Shown: one piece after another, positions 44,466 through 53,523 of the stretch
How positions within the stretch are numbered: position 1 is the stretch's first letter
Layout: each line of letters starts with the position of its first letter
NCBI GenBank assembly: GCA_026168605.1
Contig: JAPFDX010000023.1
Span: 18,230 to 82,229 of the forward strand
Reading direction: 5' to 3'
Length of the DNA: 64,000 bases
Source: Roseburia sp.
GTDB lineage: Bacteria > Bacillota > Clostridia > Lachnospirales > Lachnospiraceae
Translations under genes and position numbers: made by a program
The notes under the pieces: model-generated
The model's database searches: none
Seen by the model: the letters and a program-made list of their open reading frames with translations, nothing else
Told to the model about the DNA's origin: nothing

Positions 44466-46244
44466 TTAAAGCAAGGCCCCATCCACAGCCGTATCTATCT
44501 CCTTCAATAGCTCATTAATTACATTATCATGGTTTTTGCCTGGTATAAGTTGAACAAATTTAATCCCTTCACTACCCTTATCTACAACATCTTCAGATGA
44601 GTGAGAAGGATTTAATACCCACACTCTGTCCACCGGATTTACTTTTCTCACGACAAATTCCTGATCCAATCCTCTACAATATTTCGACTTATAATCATTT
44701 TTATAAGCTCTAATTTGTTCTTTACATTTAGGATCATTATAAGCCCACAATTTTTGAATATTTCTATATTTCACTTCAAAAATCAGGGAACACCAATAGA
44801 TATTATCTTTATATAAATCAAATTTTATATCTGGTCTTGTGTGCCTAGTAGCCGCAAATACTGGTGCATTTTCTTTATTTGTACTTCTTATTGCTTCTGG
44901 TATTTTTGCGTCATAATATACTTTTATTTTTATATTTTCTTTGTGAAACTCTACCTTCGTGCCAGGTACCAAATCAGGGATAAGGATACTTTCATTTCTA
45001 AATTCGTCAAATATCCAGCCTTGAGCTTCAAATCCAATTTCATCAGAAATCAAAAATCTACACATTTTTATAAAACACCAAATTTCATACATCTTACTTG
45101 ATAATTTCCATGAATAGGCATAATTCTCACTCCACTGGATACTCACATTATTCTGCTGCAACTCCTTGTACATTTTATAGAATGCATTATATCTTACATC
45201 AAAAATAAGCACATGCGGAACAATCAATGAATTAACAGCTTGTATTTGACTATACCACTCTTGACTTTTAATCAACTCAGAAATACTTAATATTGTTCTT
45301 GCGGTTTCTAAATACTTATCTAGTTCTGTTAGTACCTTTTCCTTAGCACGAATCACTGCTTTATTTGCATTTTCAATTTTTTTTAGTTCAGATAATTCTT
45401 TATTAACATACTCATAATATTTATATGTGGATTCTTCAAATATTCTTAATTCATTTTCATATTCCCCAATGATTTTTTTTAACCATCGATTTTCTGGCAA
45501 ATCATAATTATAGATTCTTTTCGGAACAAGATATTCCTCCTCCCCTGTTCCTTTCATTAAATAGTCTTTAACAGTCACATTATCTATGTATGTTGCTCTA
45601 TACAATGGCTCCAATCTATATTCTTTTTGAACCTTATATTGGGGTTTATCTTTTAAATCAATTAATGCAGCTAAAATATGATTAAAATGTTTTTTAATTA
45701 CAAAAAATTTATAAAGTTCCTGACTGGGTATAACTTCATTTTTATTATTACCTAATGATATATTTTTTCTAATTATATCCGTAGATAATCCTTGCATTTC
45801 AATTTCTAATTCTTGTTGCATAATTTCCCATTCAGCACTATTAATATTTTTAGGCAATACTGTAAACCATTGATAATATATTATTCCATCATGATATATC
45901 TTTAGCTCATACTTACCAACACGCATTGCATAGTATTCTGACGAATATTCAAACAAGGGATAAAGCGCTTCATCTTTTTGAGGATTCAAATATAAATCTC
46001 CGGCATCATCTATTTCACATAATTCTGCCGGAAGCAAATCTATGCCATCAAAATATATACGATCTTCATCGGACAGAGATGTAAATTCCAACGATACATT
46101 TTCATACTCTCTAAATCGAATAGTAGTTAATTCGTTGGAGTCATAGTCCTTTTCAGATTCTGCCACATTTTTAACACTTATTTTAGAACTCCCAGTAATA
46201 AAACTGATAGTAATCCCTAAATCATAAAGTGTAACCATAATCAT
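44466..46244 (-). CDS. McrC-like nuclease with DUF2357-type N-terminus
   Basis: 592 aa, AT-rich. The N-terminal 250 residues have the DUF2357-like layout (beta-rich, then TDIIRKNISLG helices). A helical hairpin spans about 285-345 (YEYVNKELSELKKIENANKA). The C-terminal nuclease core is TRHTRPDIKFDLYKDNIYW (Asp about 508) then SLIFEVKYRNIQ (Glu-x-Lys about 523-525), a PD-(D/E)XK site. It is the cutting subunit for the upstream McrB-like motor. Its ATG overlaps that gene by 23 bases, with GGAG inside it. Confidence 0.82.
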   Translation of the reverse strand: MIMVTLYDLGITISFITGSSKISVKNVAESEKDYDSNELTTIRFREYENVSLEFTSLSDEDRIYFDGIDLLPAELCEIDDAGDLYLNPQKDEALYPLFEYSSEYYAMRVGKYELKIYHDGIIYYQWFTVLPKNINSAEWEIMQQELEIEMQGLSTDIIRKNISLGNNKNEVIPSQELYKFFVIKKHFNHILAALIDLKDKPQYKVQKEYRLEPLYRATYIDNVTVKDYLMKGTGEEEYLVPKRIYNYDLPENRWLKKIIGEYENELRIFEESTYKYYEYVNKELSELKKIENANKAVIRAKEKVLTELDKYLETARTILSISELIKSQEWYSQIQAVNSLIVPHVLIFDVRYNAFYKMYKELQQNNVSIQWSENYAYSWKLSSKMYEIWCFIKMCRFLISDEIGFEAQGWIFDEFRNESILIPDLVPGTKVEFHKENIKIKVYYDAKIPEAIRSTNKENAPVFAATRHTRPDIKFDLYKDNIYWCSLIFEVKYRNIQKLWAYNDPKCKEQIRAYKNDYKSKYCRGLDQEFVVRKVNPVDRVWVLNPSHSSEDVVDKGSEGIKFVQLIPGKNHDNVINELLKEIDTAVDGALL

Positions 46245-48138
46245 TTAACTCCTGCTTTTTAATTTCTAATGCCCTTCTACTTTTAAGGAAGTCTGAGACA
46301 TCAGAATATTCATCAAACAATTTTCTCAAACTTTTATCGGATTCTGCATCAAAAATAGCCATTAATTGCTCTCTCTGTCCTCTAATTTTTGTCATAATCC
46401 GCTGAACAAACTGAATATCAAGTCCTTCTTTTCTTGAAATATTCTCGTCATTACTATTGATAGGCAAATTTGCCAAATATTTAGCTATCTGTTTTAAAAT
46501 TCTAGGTCCTATCCCTAAATTTTTCCCGCATGAGTTGAGTACTTCATGCACATTCCATATAAACTCTCTTTCTCTATCAGAAAGCATATTATCTTTAGGC
46601 ATTCTAATTAATTTCTGATATTCTTCATACGTCCACTCTTTAACAAAGCTTCCTTTTGTAGTGACTTCTCCAATTTTCCACTCTGTATAAGGTATGATGT
46701 CCAGCTTAATAACATTAGCTCGATCCAATACTTTATCAGAGAAATGAAATGTAGATTCATCAATATTCACCGTTCCAATAAATCTAATATTATTACCTAT
46801 TTCAACAGTTGATCTATATTTATCTGAATTATACAATCTAGATTCGTATTCAGATGAATATAATCTTAAAACTCTTGATTTTTCAGGCATCTCCAAAATA
46901 GATAAAAACTGGCTAAAATAATGCTCCACTCTGGCTAAATTCATCTCATCAAAACAAATAATGTATAATTTCTTCTCATTACGTTCTTGGCAAGCTTCCA
47001 TTAAAATATTAATAAAACCCGCATCACTTGGCCTATAAACCATATGCATCGAATCTACAAAACCAATCAAATCACTATCATCATTCCAATTAGGTCTAAC
47101 CGGTATCATATGAAAACTATCATCAATTAACCCTAATGCTTTTGCATAACATTGCACCAATTGTGATTTTCCCGTTCCACTGAGTCCAGAGAGAATCACT
47201 AATGAGCTACTTTTAACAGCCGTATGAAAATTTATTAAATCTTTTTTTGTATAAAACAACCCATCTTTCTTAGCAACTGCTTCAAAATGCTCTATAAACT
47301 CCCACTCATCATCCTGTGATTCGTTAAAAAATAAGTCCTTGGCCTCTTCTTGATGACTCTCTATTTTTTCTTTTACCACAATCGCTTCCGTTTCATCTAG
47401 TTTTGCTATAATTTTTTTATGCACATAATCCCCCACATAAAGCAAAGAATTATTATTTTCAAATGATACAACGTCGTCATACCAGTCTTCTTCAAAAACA
47501 AAACTTTTTAACTCATTATAATCATAGCGTATTCCCCTAGTAACATCATAATCAAAACCAGTAAAATTTCCTATTATCCAGTACTCCAGAGTCTCTGTGT
47601 TATGGAAAATAAGATATGGTATATTATCTAATCCAGAAGTATTATATTTATTCAATTTAGAAACATACTCATCATTTTTCAAAGCATTTTCCAGTTGTTC
47701 AAAATTATCATATACTCGATCATTTGGACAAACCGGATGCTTACTCACAATCATTGGAATAGTTGTAAATCCTTTTCCAGGATAATAAGCTTCACTTAAA
47801 TTAATCGCATCAATATTTTTTGCTACAAAATATCCCGCTTGATTTTCTTCATAATTGAACCGAAAAAAGTAATTTTTCAATTGTTTTACATAATCATCAA
47901 TACGAACATCCTCATCATGAGCTTCATTATCAACAATGATCTCATTATCTAACCTATTACTATAGCAAACCACATATTGAGTGTTGGATGCTTGACCAGG
48001 CATTCTGGAAATAACCTTTAAATAGAATTGTAATGTATCCCATTTATTAACAATACAATTGCTTCTTCCCAAATTATTATTTCTTATCTCTTCTTCAGTC
48101 GCTAATACCCCTAACCAATCAATTGCTTCTGTTCTCAT
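46222..48138 (-). CDS. McrB-like AAA+ ATPase/GTPase
   Basis: 638 aa from the ATG at 48138, chosen for GGAGG 6 bases upstream. The N-terminal about 280 residues are of unknown fold, perhaps target recognition. The AAA+ domain has Walker A LSGLSGTGKSQLVQ (about 317-330), Walker B LYIICFDEMNLARVEHYFSQ (about 396-415), sensor FIGTVNIDES (about 455, the McrB-type NxxD variant) and KVLDRANVIKLD. It forms the motor of a type IV-like restriction system with the downstream nuclease. Confidence 0.85.
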   Translation of the reverse strand: MRTEAIDWLGVLATEEEIRNNNLGRSNCIVNKWDTLQFYLKVISRMPGQASNTQYVVCYSNRLDNEIIVDNEAHDEDVRIDDYVKQLKNYFFRFNYEENQAGYFVAKNIDAINLSEAYYPGKGFTTIPMIVSKHPVCPNDRVYDNFEQLENALKNDEYVSKLNKYNTSGLDNIPYLIFHNTETLEYWIIGNFTGFDYDVTRGIRYDYNELKSFVFEEDWYDDVVSFENNNSLLYVGDYVHKKIIAKLDETEAIVVKEKIESHQEEAKDLFFNESQDDEWEFIEHFEAVAKKDGLFYTKKDLINFHTAVKSSSLVILSGLSGTGKSQLVQCYAKALGLIDDSFHMIPVRPNWNDDSDLIGFVDSMHMVYRPSDAGFINILMEACQERNEKKLYIICFDEMNLARVEHYFSQFLSILEMPEKSRVLRLYSSEYESRLYNSDKYRSTVEIGNNIRFIGTVNIDESTFHFSDKVLDRANVIKLDIIPYTEWKIGEVTTKGSFVKEWTYEEYQKLIRMPKDNMLSDREREFIWNVHEVLNSCGKNLGIGPRILKQIAKYLANLPINSNDENISRKEGLDIQFVQRIMTKIRGQREQLMAIFDAESDKSLRKLFDEYSDVSDFLKSRRALEIKKQELNDYGYTL

Positions 48139-49102
48139 CTTCATCCTCCATTACATTAATAAATCTCAATAACTCTTGTGTTGATTCAAAAAAAATTGCC
48201 TTTTTACCTGCTAATTGCAATATCTTTCTAAGTTTGGAAATATGTATTCCTTTTTTATATACATATATTTGTTCGAAGACCTTTCTCTCCTCCTCAGTTT
48301 TTAAAATGAATTCCGTTTGAGTCATTTGAATAACATTCTGATTTTTAATTAATTCTTTATCATTGCAAATAATGACAACATTATAATTCTTTTCTTTTTG
48401 CTCACACACTTTTTCATTAGATTTTTGATTTTCAAAAGAACATTGAGAATTATTAATATTTTCAATTTGAGTTTTTAAGCTTTGAATTTCAAGCATCATT
48501 TTACTATTTTCTTGCTTTATTTTTTCGTTTTCATCAAAACTAATATTTAATTTCATTTCCAACTCATTTATCTTATCTTTTCGTTGTCTCGTTATTATTT
48601 TTAATTTTTCAATTTTTTCTTCATATAGCTTACACTTATTCTCAAGTTCAAATATTTCTCTTTCAACAACAAGAATATTTGTATCCTGATCAATCTCATT
48701 TAAATTTTCTTGCAATATATTTTCTAGCAGTTGTTGCAATATATTCTCGTATTTTCCGTCATGCAATGATGCTAAATATAAATACAATAATTGCTTATTG
48801 TTTTCACTTATTTTTTCTATTTTTTCTATTTTTTCTATTTTTTCATTTTCTATTATTTCTTTTATACAGTCTTCGTTAAGCAAACTATTTAGTTCTTCTC
48901 TAAGATTTTCAATAAATTGCCGTATAAATTTTTCCCATTCTTTTGATCTTATCAATTGAGGAATTATTAGCCTTCGGCTCATATGCGAAATTTTTTCATT
49001 TCTTATTCCATTTAGAGACACAGAAATCTTTTTCATCCCTTTCTCATAATAAGTATCATCTAGTTTTAATATTACTTTTCCTATATCACGATTGATATTC
49101 AT
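48119..49102 (-). CDS. Coiled-coil protein of McrBC-like operon
   Basis: 327 aa. Residues about 1-90 are globular (NINRDIGKVILKLDDTYYEK), followed by an IEK tandem run (about 88-97) and a long coiled coil (about 145-225; ENKCKLYEEKIEKLKII, NELEMKLNISFDENEKIKQE). A small C-terminal alpha/beta part follows (YNVVIICNDKELIKNQNVIQ ... LRKILQLAGKKAIFFEST). It is first in the operon, overlapping the AAA+ gene by 20 bases. Coiled coils linked to McrB/DUF2357-McrC pairs recall the CoCoNuT class, where they are usually fused to the motor. Confidence 0.7.
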   Translation of the reverse strand: MNINRDIGKVILKLDDTYYEKGMKKISVSLNGIRNEKISHMSRRLIIPQLIRSKEWEKFIRQFIENLREELNSLLNEDCIKEIIENEKIEKIEKIEKISENNKQLLYLYLASLHDGKYENILQQLLENILQENLNEIDQDTNILVVEREIFELENKCKLYEEKIEKLKIITRQRKDKINELEMKLNISFDENEKIKQENSKMMLEIQSLKTQIENINNSQCSFENQKSNEKVCEQKEKNYNVVIICNDKELIKNQNVIQMTQTEFILKTEEERKVFEQIYVYKKGIHISKLRKILQLAGKKAIFFESTQELLRFINVMEDEDENRSN

Positions 49103-49117
49103 AACCTCTCCTATTCC

Positions 49118-49138
49118 TAAATATGTTCAACATATTTA
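49118..49138. promoter_or_regulatory. 21-bp perfect palindrome upstream of coiled-coil/McrBC-like operon
   Basis: TAAATATGTT, central C, AACATATTTA; it ends 16 bases before the ATG and next to AGGAGAGG. Its size and position fit an operator for a dimeric repressor, or a 5' hairpin. Confidence 0.6.
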
Positions 49139-49173
49139 TCTTATATTTTACTCCAAATATCGTTATATATCTA

Positions 49174-49407
49174 CTACAAAATACAATCTTTAGCATTTTT
49201 TGTAGTCGTCTCAATTCTCACTTTATGTCTACTTTTCTTGATTTCATCTCTCCAAAGGCAGGCTTCCATATATACCTTTTCCGTATCAACCAGATCCGTG
49301 AAAAATTTAATAGCATGAAAAAATTCTCTTCATACATTCTAATCAGCAGTTTCTTGAACTCTTCTTTATTTTCTATTTCATTACGATTTACCAAAACTTT
49401 CAGATAC
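49174..49407 (-). pseudogene. Frameshifted gene remnant
   Basis: Two minus-strand frames join at a run of six T: KVLVNRNEIENKEEFKKLLI then RMYEEN in one frame, and FHAIKFFTDLVDTEKVYMEA, CLWRDEIKKSRHKVRIETTT, KNAKDCIL-stop in the next. Both have coding character. The product is unrecognised. A one-base change in the T-run would restore the frame. Confidence 0.4.
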
Positions 49408-49439
49408 TACTCATCATTCATAATTATAGTCCGCCTTTC

Positions 49440-49814
49440 CGCGAAAGGTACCAATGCATCATGAAACGCATTGGCTGACTTTCGCTTTTCTATTCTTGTT
49501 TCCTTCTGGTATTATTCTTTTATAAGACTGACACACTACAGAACACGCAGAGGTGAGTGGCGGAGCTGTATAACAGCGCCCCCGCATAATTATTTGTTGT
49601 CGGTCATCCGTTAAGGCATCAATGACTGGTGCATAACTGCAGCTCATAAACTTATCTCCTCCAAAGTCGACTCGATTTTGCCAGATGACCAATCACTGTC
49701 AGTTTTATTACTATAAATCTTCAGGAGTGAATAGGTTACAATAAACCGGATAGATTATTAAGGTCATCCGTAAACGTTAAACCATACGCCTGACGTTAAA
49801 ATAAACGCACTTTT
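49440..49814. other. Intergenic stretch flanking IS66 remnant, no gene recognised
   Basis: It holds an AAACGCATTGG / CCAATGCATCATG region and AT-rich DNA. An IS66-like terminal sequence (CCGTAAACG near 49767) may mark the end of the insertion sequence. No convincing gene. Confidence 0.35.
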
Positions 49815-50360
49815 TTAGCGGCGTGGTTTTCTACATTCGTCTGGAAGTTTGTCTGACCAAGACATCAAATCATCCAACTTTCTAGAATCTATATTTCCTT
49901 GTTTGTCACGGAAATTCGGTAATTCTGTAAGTATGTATTTAAAGTAGTAATACGGACGAAAATTATTCAACTTAGCTGTTTCGGAAATGCTGTACACCAA
50001 AGCACTTGCCGCAGCACCATTAGCAGTATTGTGAAACATCCAATTCTTTTTTCCCAGACAGAAAGTACGTATGGATCTCTCAGATGCTGAATTATCAATT
50101 GGAACATCGCCATCTTCAAGAAATACTCTGAGATACTTTTCCTGATTGATAATAAATCGTAAGCCTTCTCCTATTTTAGATTTCGGTGGTACGGAACATA
50201 GTTCTATCTGTTCTTTTACCCACGCAAAGAATTCCTCAACAAGTGGCTTGATTAACTCTTGCCGCTTTTGAAGACGTTCTTGTGATGAAAGCATTTTTAA
50301 TTCGGTATCGGCGATATAGAATTCACCGATTTTTTGTAATGCTTGGTAGGCAACGGATTA
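49815..50360 (-). pseudogene. IS66-family transposase, C-terminal fragment
   Basis: From about 50360 the frame encodes VAYQALQKIGEFYIADTELK then MLSSQERLQKRQELIKPLVE, and continues through GLRFIINQEKYLRVFLEDGD, VPIDNSASERSIRTFCLGKK and YYYFKYILTELPNFRD, the end of the DDE_Tnp_IS66 domain plus the IS66 C-terminal domain. The catalytic Glu region (SASER) is present, but the N-terminal half and the helper genes tnpA/tnpB are absent. A stop lies just upstream of the break. It is inactive. Confidence 0.85.
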
Positions 50361-50485
50361 AGTAACCCTGAGTACCACTCTACGAAAGAAGAATCTGTTA
50401 TCATTGACGCTATTGAAATTCAAAAAGTGTAAATTCAATATTCCTAAAAAAATTAGAGCCATTTTAGAGCCACAGGACATAAAAC

Positions 50486-50524
50486 AACCCCGGAAATGCC
50501 TATTTTATCAGCATTTCCGGGGTT
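50486..50524 (-). terminator. guaA terminator
   Basis: Minus strand AACCCCGGAAATGC / GGCATTTCCGGGGTT stem (10-base loop) followed by GTTTTA, 8 bases after the stop. Confidence 0.8.
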
Positions 50525-50531
50525 CTGTCCG

Positions 50532-52130
50532 TTATTCGAATTCAATCGTCCCTGGCGGTTTACTCGTCAAATCATACACAACACGGTTCACGCCCTTCAC
50601 CTCATTGATGATCCTGCTCATCACCCGCTGGAGCACCTCAAACGGAATCTCCGCTGCCTCAGCGGTCATGAAATCGATCGTATTCACCGCGCGGAGTGCT
50701 ACCGCATAGTCATAGGTTCTCTCGTCCCCCATAACACCAACCGATCTCATATTGGTAAGCGCCGCAAAATACTGTCCGATGCTCCAGTCCAGTCCCGCTT
50801 TCGCGATCTCCTCCCGGTAAATCGCATCGGCGTCCTGCACGATGCGCACCTTCTCGGCGCTGACCTCGCCGATGATACGGATGCCAAGCCCCGGTCCCGG
50901 GAATGGCTGGCGGAACACGAGCTTCTCAGGAATACCAAGCTCCAGCCCCGCCTTGCGCACCTCATCCTTGAAAAGGTCGCGCAGCGGTTCGATAATCTCC
51001 TTGAAGTCCACGCAGTCCGGCAGACCTCCCACATTGTGGTGAGACTTGATGACAGCGGATTCTCCACCAAGACCGCTCTCCACAACATCCGGGTAAATCG
51101 TTCCCTGCACAAGGAAATCCACCGCTCCGATTTTCTTTGCTTCCTCCTCGAACACACGGATAAACTCCTCGCCGATGATCTTGCGCTTCTGCTCCGGCTC
51201 CGTCACGCCCGCAAGCTTCCCATAGAAACGCTCCTGCGCATTCACGCGGATAAAATTCAGCTCATACGAGCCGTTCGGTCCAAAGACCTCCTCCACCTCG
51301 TCGCCCTCATTTTTGCGGAGCAGACCGTGATCCACAAAAACGCAAGTCAACTGGTCGCCGATCGCTTTTGCGAGCAGCACTGCCGCCACTGACGAATCCA
51401 CGCCGCCGGAAAGCGCACAGAGTACCTTGCCGTCCCCGACCTTCGTACGGATTTCCTGGATCGAATTTTCCACGAAAGAGTCCATTCTCCACGTTCCGGC
51501 ACAGCCACAGACACCGCGCACAAAATTGTGCAGCATCTTCGTGCCCTCCTGCGTGTGGAGCACCTCCGGGTGGAACTGGATCGCATACAGCTTCCTTTCC
51601 CCATTTTCAGCCGCGGCAACCGGGCAGTCTGCCGTGTGCGCCACCACACGAAATCCCGGCGCAGCCTTGGAAACATAATCAAAATGGCTCATCCAGCAGA
51701 CCGTTGCATGATCGTCCGACTTATGGTCATCCCAGACTGCTCCGGCAACCGCCTCCGTCTTCATTCCAACCTCTGCAAACAGCGGAGACGTCCGATCCAC
51801 AAAAACCTCCGTCTTGCCGTACTCGCGCACCGGAGCCTTCTCCACTTTTCCGCCCAGCACGTGCATCATAAGCTGCGCGCCATAGCACAGACCGAGAACC
51901 GGGATCCCAAGCTCAAACAATTCCTTTGTATAAGTCGGCGCTCCCTCCTCATAACAACTGTTCGGTCCCCCGGTCAAAATGATCCCCTTCGGGTTCATTT
52001 CCTTAATCTTCTCAATATTCGTCTTGTAGGAATATATTTCACAGTAAACATTACATTCTCTGACGCGCCTTGCAACCAACTGGTTGTACTGACCGCCAAA
52101 GTCAATGACGATTACCTTTTCCTGATTCAT
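50532..52130 (-). CDS. guaA: GMP synthase (glutamine-hydrolysing)
   Basis: 532 aa from the ATG at 52130 (AGGAGG 10 bases upstream). It converts XMP to GMP. Class I glutamine amidotransferase domain: GLCYGAQLM with catalytic Cys (about 83) and QFHPEV (about 174). ATP-pyrophosphatase domain: [15 protein letters not shown] (about 233). C-terminal dimerization domain: [13 protein letters not shown], ending [14 protein letters not shown]. It stands alone with its own promoter and terminator. Confidence 0.97.
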   Translation of the reverse strand: MNQEKVIVIDFGGQYNQLVARRVRECNVYCEIYSYKTNIEKIKEMNPKGIILTGGPNSCYEEGAPTYTKELFELGIPVLGLCYGAQLMMHVLGGKVEKAPVREYGKTEVFVDRTSPLFAEVGMKTEAVAGAVWDDHKSDDHATVCWMSHFDYVSKAAPGFRVVAHTADCPVAAAENGERKLYAIQFHPEVLHTQEGTKMLHNFVRGVCGCAGTWRMDSFVENSIQEIRTKVGDGKVLCALSGGVDSSVAAVLLAKAIGDQLTCVFVDHGLLRKNEGDEVEEVFGPNGSYELNFIRVNAQERFYGKLAGVTEPEQKRKIIGEEFIRVFEEEAKKIGAVDFLVQGTIYPDVVESGLGGESAVIKSHHNVGGLPDCVDFKEIIEPLRDLFKDEVRKAGLELGIPEKLVFRQPFPGPGLGIRIIGEVSAEKVRIVQDADAIYREEIAKAGLDWSIGQYFAALTNMRSVGVMGDERTYDYAVALRAVNTIDFMTAEAAEIPFEVLQRVMSRIINEVKGVNRVVYDLTSKPPGTIEFE

Positions 52131-52205
52131 GAACCATTTTCCTCCTGCTCTTTGCTCAGACGGCATACCTGCATCCTCCCGCAGAAAACGCCGTCAATTT
52201 CTCTT

Positions 52206-52234
52206 ATTATAAGCTACGCCCCGCGTGTTTACAA
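52206..52234 (-). promoter_or_regulatory. guaA promoter
   Basis: Minus strand TTGTAA (52229-52234), 17 bp, TATAAT (52206-52211), 75 bases before the ATG. The leader is too short for a purine riboswitch, and none is seen. Confidence 0.75.
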
Positions 52235-52260
52235 GGCTTTTTTCTTCTATATCGATTCGG

Positions 52261-52557
52261 ATGTCAAAAAGGGAGCCTACAGATTGCGGCTGGTAAAATA
52301 CACAAATGGTATTCTTTTTTGTTCAGGATTCCGAAGCCAAGAACTTCTAAAATGTTCTGCGTACTGGTAATGTGTACAAACGCAACCGCCCTCTATGCGC
52401 CATCCTGGGCGCAATTCGGGCTTTCGCCGGCATCCTTGCCGTCGAATTGCTGGAAATTGGCAGAACATTAAGAAGTTCTAGGCTTCTCCATATTCACAAA
52501 CCAGAACACCATTTGTGTATTTTGCCAATCCCATTTTTGAAGCTTCCCTTTTGGCAT
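52261..52557. repeat. 297-bp palindromic element (MITE-like or structured RNA)
   Basis: The left arm 52261-52360 and right arm 52460-52557 are imperfect inverted copies of each other over about 98 bases. Shared blocks: ATG(T/C)CAAAA...GGGA, AAAATACACAAATGGT, TTCT..TTTTGT, GAAGCC.AGAACTTCT and AATGTTCTGC. The 99-base centre is GC-richer. It fills the gap between guaA and the electron-transfer locus. No transposase is inside. It may be a non-autonomous element or give a long hairpin RNA. Confidence 0.75.
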
Positions 52558-52565
52558 CCTCATCT

Positions 52566-53060
52566 CTATTGGGAAATCCTCCCCAGACGTTTTGTGACCA
52601 TCGCGCCCAGGACGCCGATCGCCACACCCGACGCGATTCCCGCGATCAGCAGCACCGGAAGATAGTAGATCAGGCTCTCCGTCTCAAGCACAACCATCGC
52701 CACCAGAATCTGACCGATATTGTGGAACACACCGCCAAGCACGCTGACACCCGTGATCGACAGGCGGTTTGTTTTTTTCGCGATCGCCATCGCCACATAG
52801 CTTAAGCAGCCGCCCGCCAGACTGTAAATCATCATCGCCAGATTGGCAAATGTAAAGCCGACCAGCACGATCCGTATCACGGACAAGAGAAATGCATCCC
52901 GCTCCCCCAGCGTATACAACGCCACGATGATCACCAGATTCGCCAGTCCAAGCTTTGCACCCGGCACGCCGATGTTGACCGGGATCAGAAATTCGATATA
53001 AGAAAATACAAACGCAAGGGCTGTGAGAAGCCCCAGATATGCAATTTTTCTCGTTTTCAT
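52566..53060 (-). CDS. Gx transporter family membrane protein (EET locus component)
   Basis: 164 aa with about five membrane helices (MKTRKIAYLGLLTALAFVFS; LGLANLVIIVALYTLG; FTFANLAMMIYSLAGGCLSY; YYLPVLLIAGIASGVAIG), the Gx/HepI family (related to ECF S components and annotated as heptaprenyl diphosphate synthase component I). In flavin-based extracellular electron transfer loci a member sits beside the NusG-II protein (eetA/eetB pair) and is thought to help electrons leave the quinone pool. It is the last gene of the minus-strand operon. Confidence 0.82.
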   Translation of the reverse strand: MKTRKIAYLGLLTALAFVFSYIEFLIPVNIGVPGAKLGLANLVIIVALYTLGERDAFLLSVIRIVLVGFTFANLAMMIYSLAGGCLSYVAMAIAKKTNRLSITGVSVLGGVFHNIGQILVAMVVLETESLIYYLPVLLIAGIASGVAIGVLGAMVTKRLGRISQ

Positions 53061-53072
53061 AGTGACCGCCTT

Positions 53073-53474
53073 CTAGTTTGTCATAGAATCCACGCCGGAT
53101 TCCTCTCCGTTTTCGATCTCCACAACCACCTTGTTGGGCAGACAGACGATCGTCTCGCTCTGCCTGCTGACCGCGCGGTGATTGACACAGATCCCATCCG
53201 GGCAGGAAGCCTCTGTGATGTCTGCCGCTCCATCCTTTACCACCAGAATGTTATAAGCCCCATCCGGCAGCTCGATCTTCTCCGTCACATCCACATCCAG
53301 AGGAAAACGCCCGTATTCGGCGCCGTCCACGGTGACGACCGCCACCGGCTCCTCTGTGCTCATGCCCTGATAAAATTTGATCCCGACATACGCCGCAACC
53401 GCAAGCACTAAAATCACCGCGATCAAAACGACGTCGCCCTTTCGCTTTTTCTTCTCTGTCTGATTCTCCTGCAT
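53073..53474 (-). CDS. NusG domain II membrane-anchored protein (EET locus component)
   Basis: 133 aa from the ATG at 53474 (GGGGATT upstream); the open frame to 53612 overlaps apbE and has no SD. Basic N-terminus (QTEKKKRKGDVVLI), one membrane helix (about 14-34) and an extracellular NusG_II beta domain with ASCPDGICVNHRAVS (two Cys, possible disulfide or metal, about 90-104) and TIVCLPNKVVVEIE. The NusG_II/Gx gene pair is characteristic of flavin-based electron-transfer loci. Confidence 0.82.
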   Translation of the reverse strand: MQENQTEKKKRKGDVVLIAVILVLAVAAYVGIKFYQGMSTEEPVAVVTVDGAEYGRFPLDVDVTEKIELPDGAYNILVVKDGAADITEASCPDGICVNHRAVSRQSETIVCLPNKVVVEIENGEESGVDSMTN

Positions 53475-53523
53475 ATGAATCCCCTGCCTTTTGCTCTCTG
53501 TATTCCCACAGCGCTTTTCTGCC

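Noticed and set aside
49123..49464. Plus-strand 113-codon frame
   Set aside because: Phe/Ile/Ser-rich AT-rich frame without SD. The minus strand of the same region shows better coding character (frameshifted remnant).
49459..49692. Minus-strand 77-codon frame next to the IS66 remnant
   Set aside because: No family similarity recognised and odd composition; it may be chance within insertion-sequence flanking DNA.
52131..52205. Purine riboswitch in the guaA leader
   Set aside because: The leader from the predicted promoter is only about 70 bases and shows no three-stem purine aptamer or conserved loops.
52277..52468. 63-codon minus frame inside the palindromic element
   Set aside because: It runs through an inverted-repeat arm and the element's centre, without SD or family pattern; explained by the repeat.
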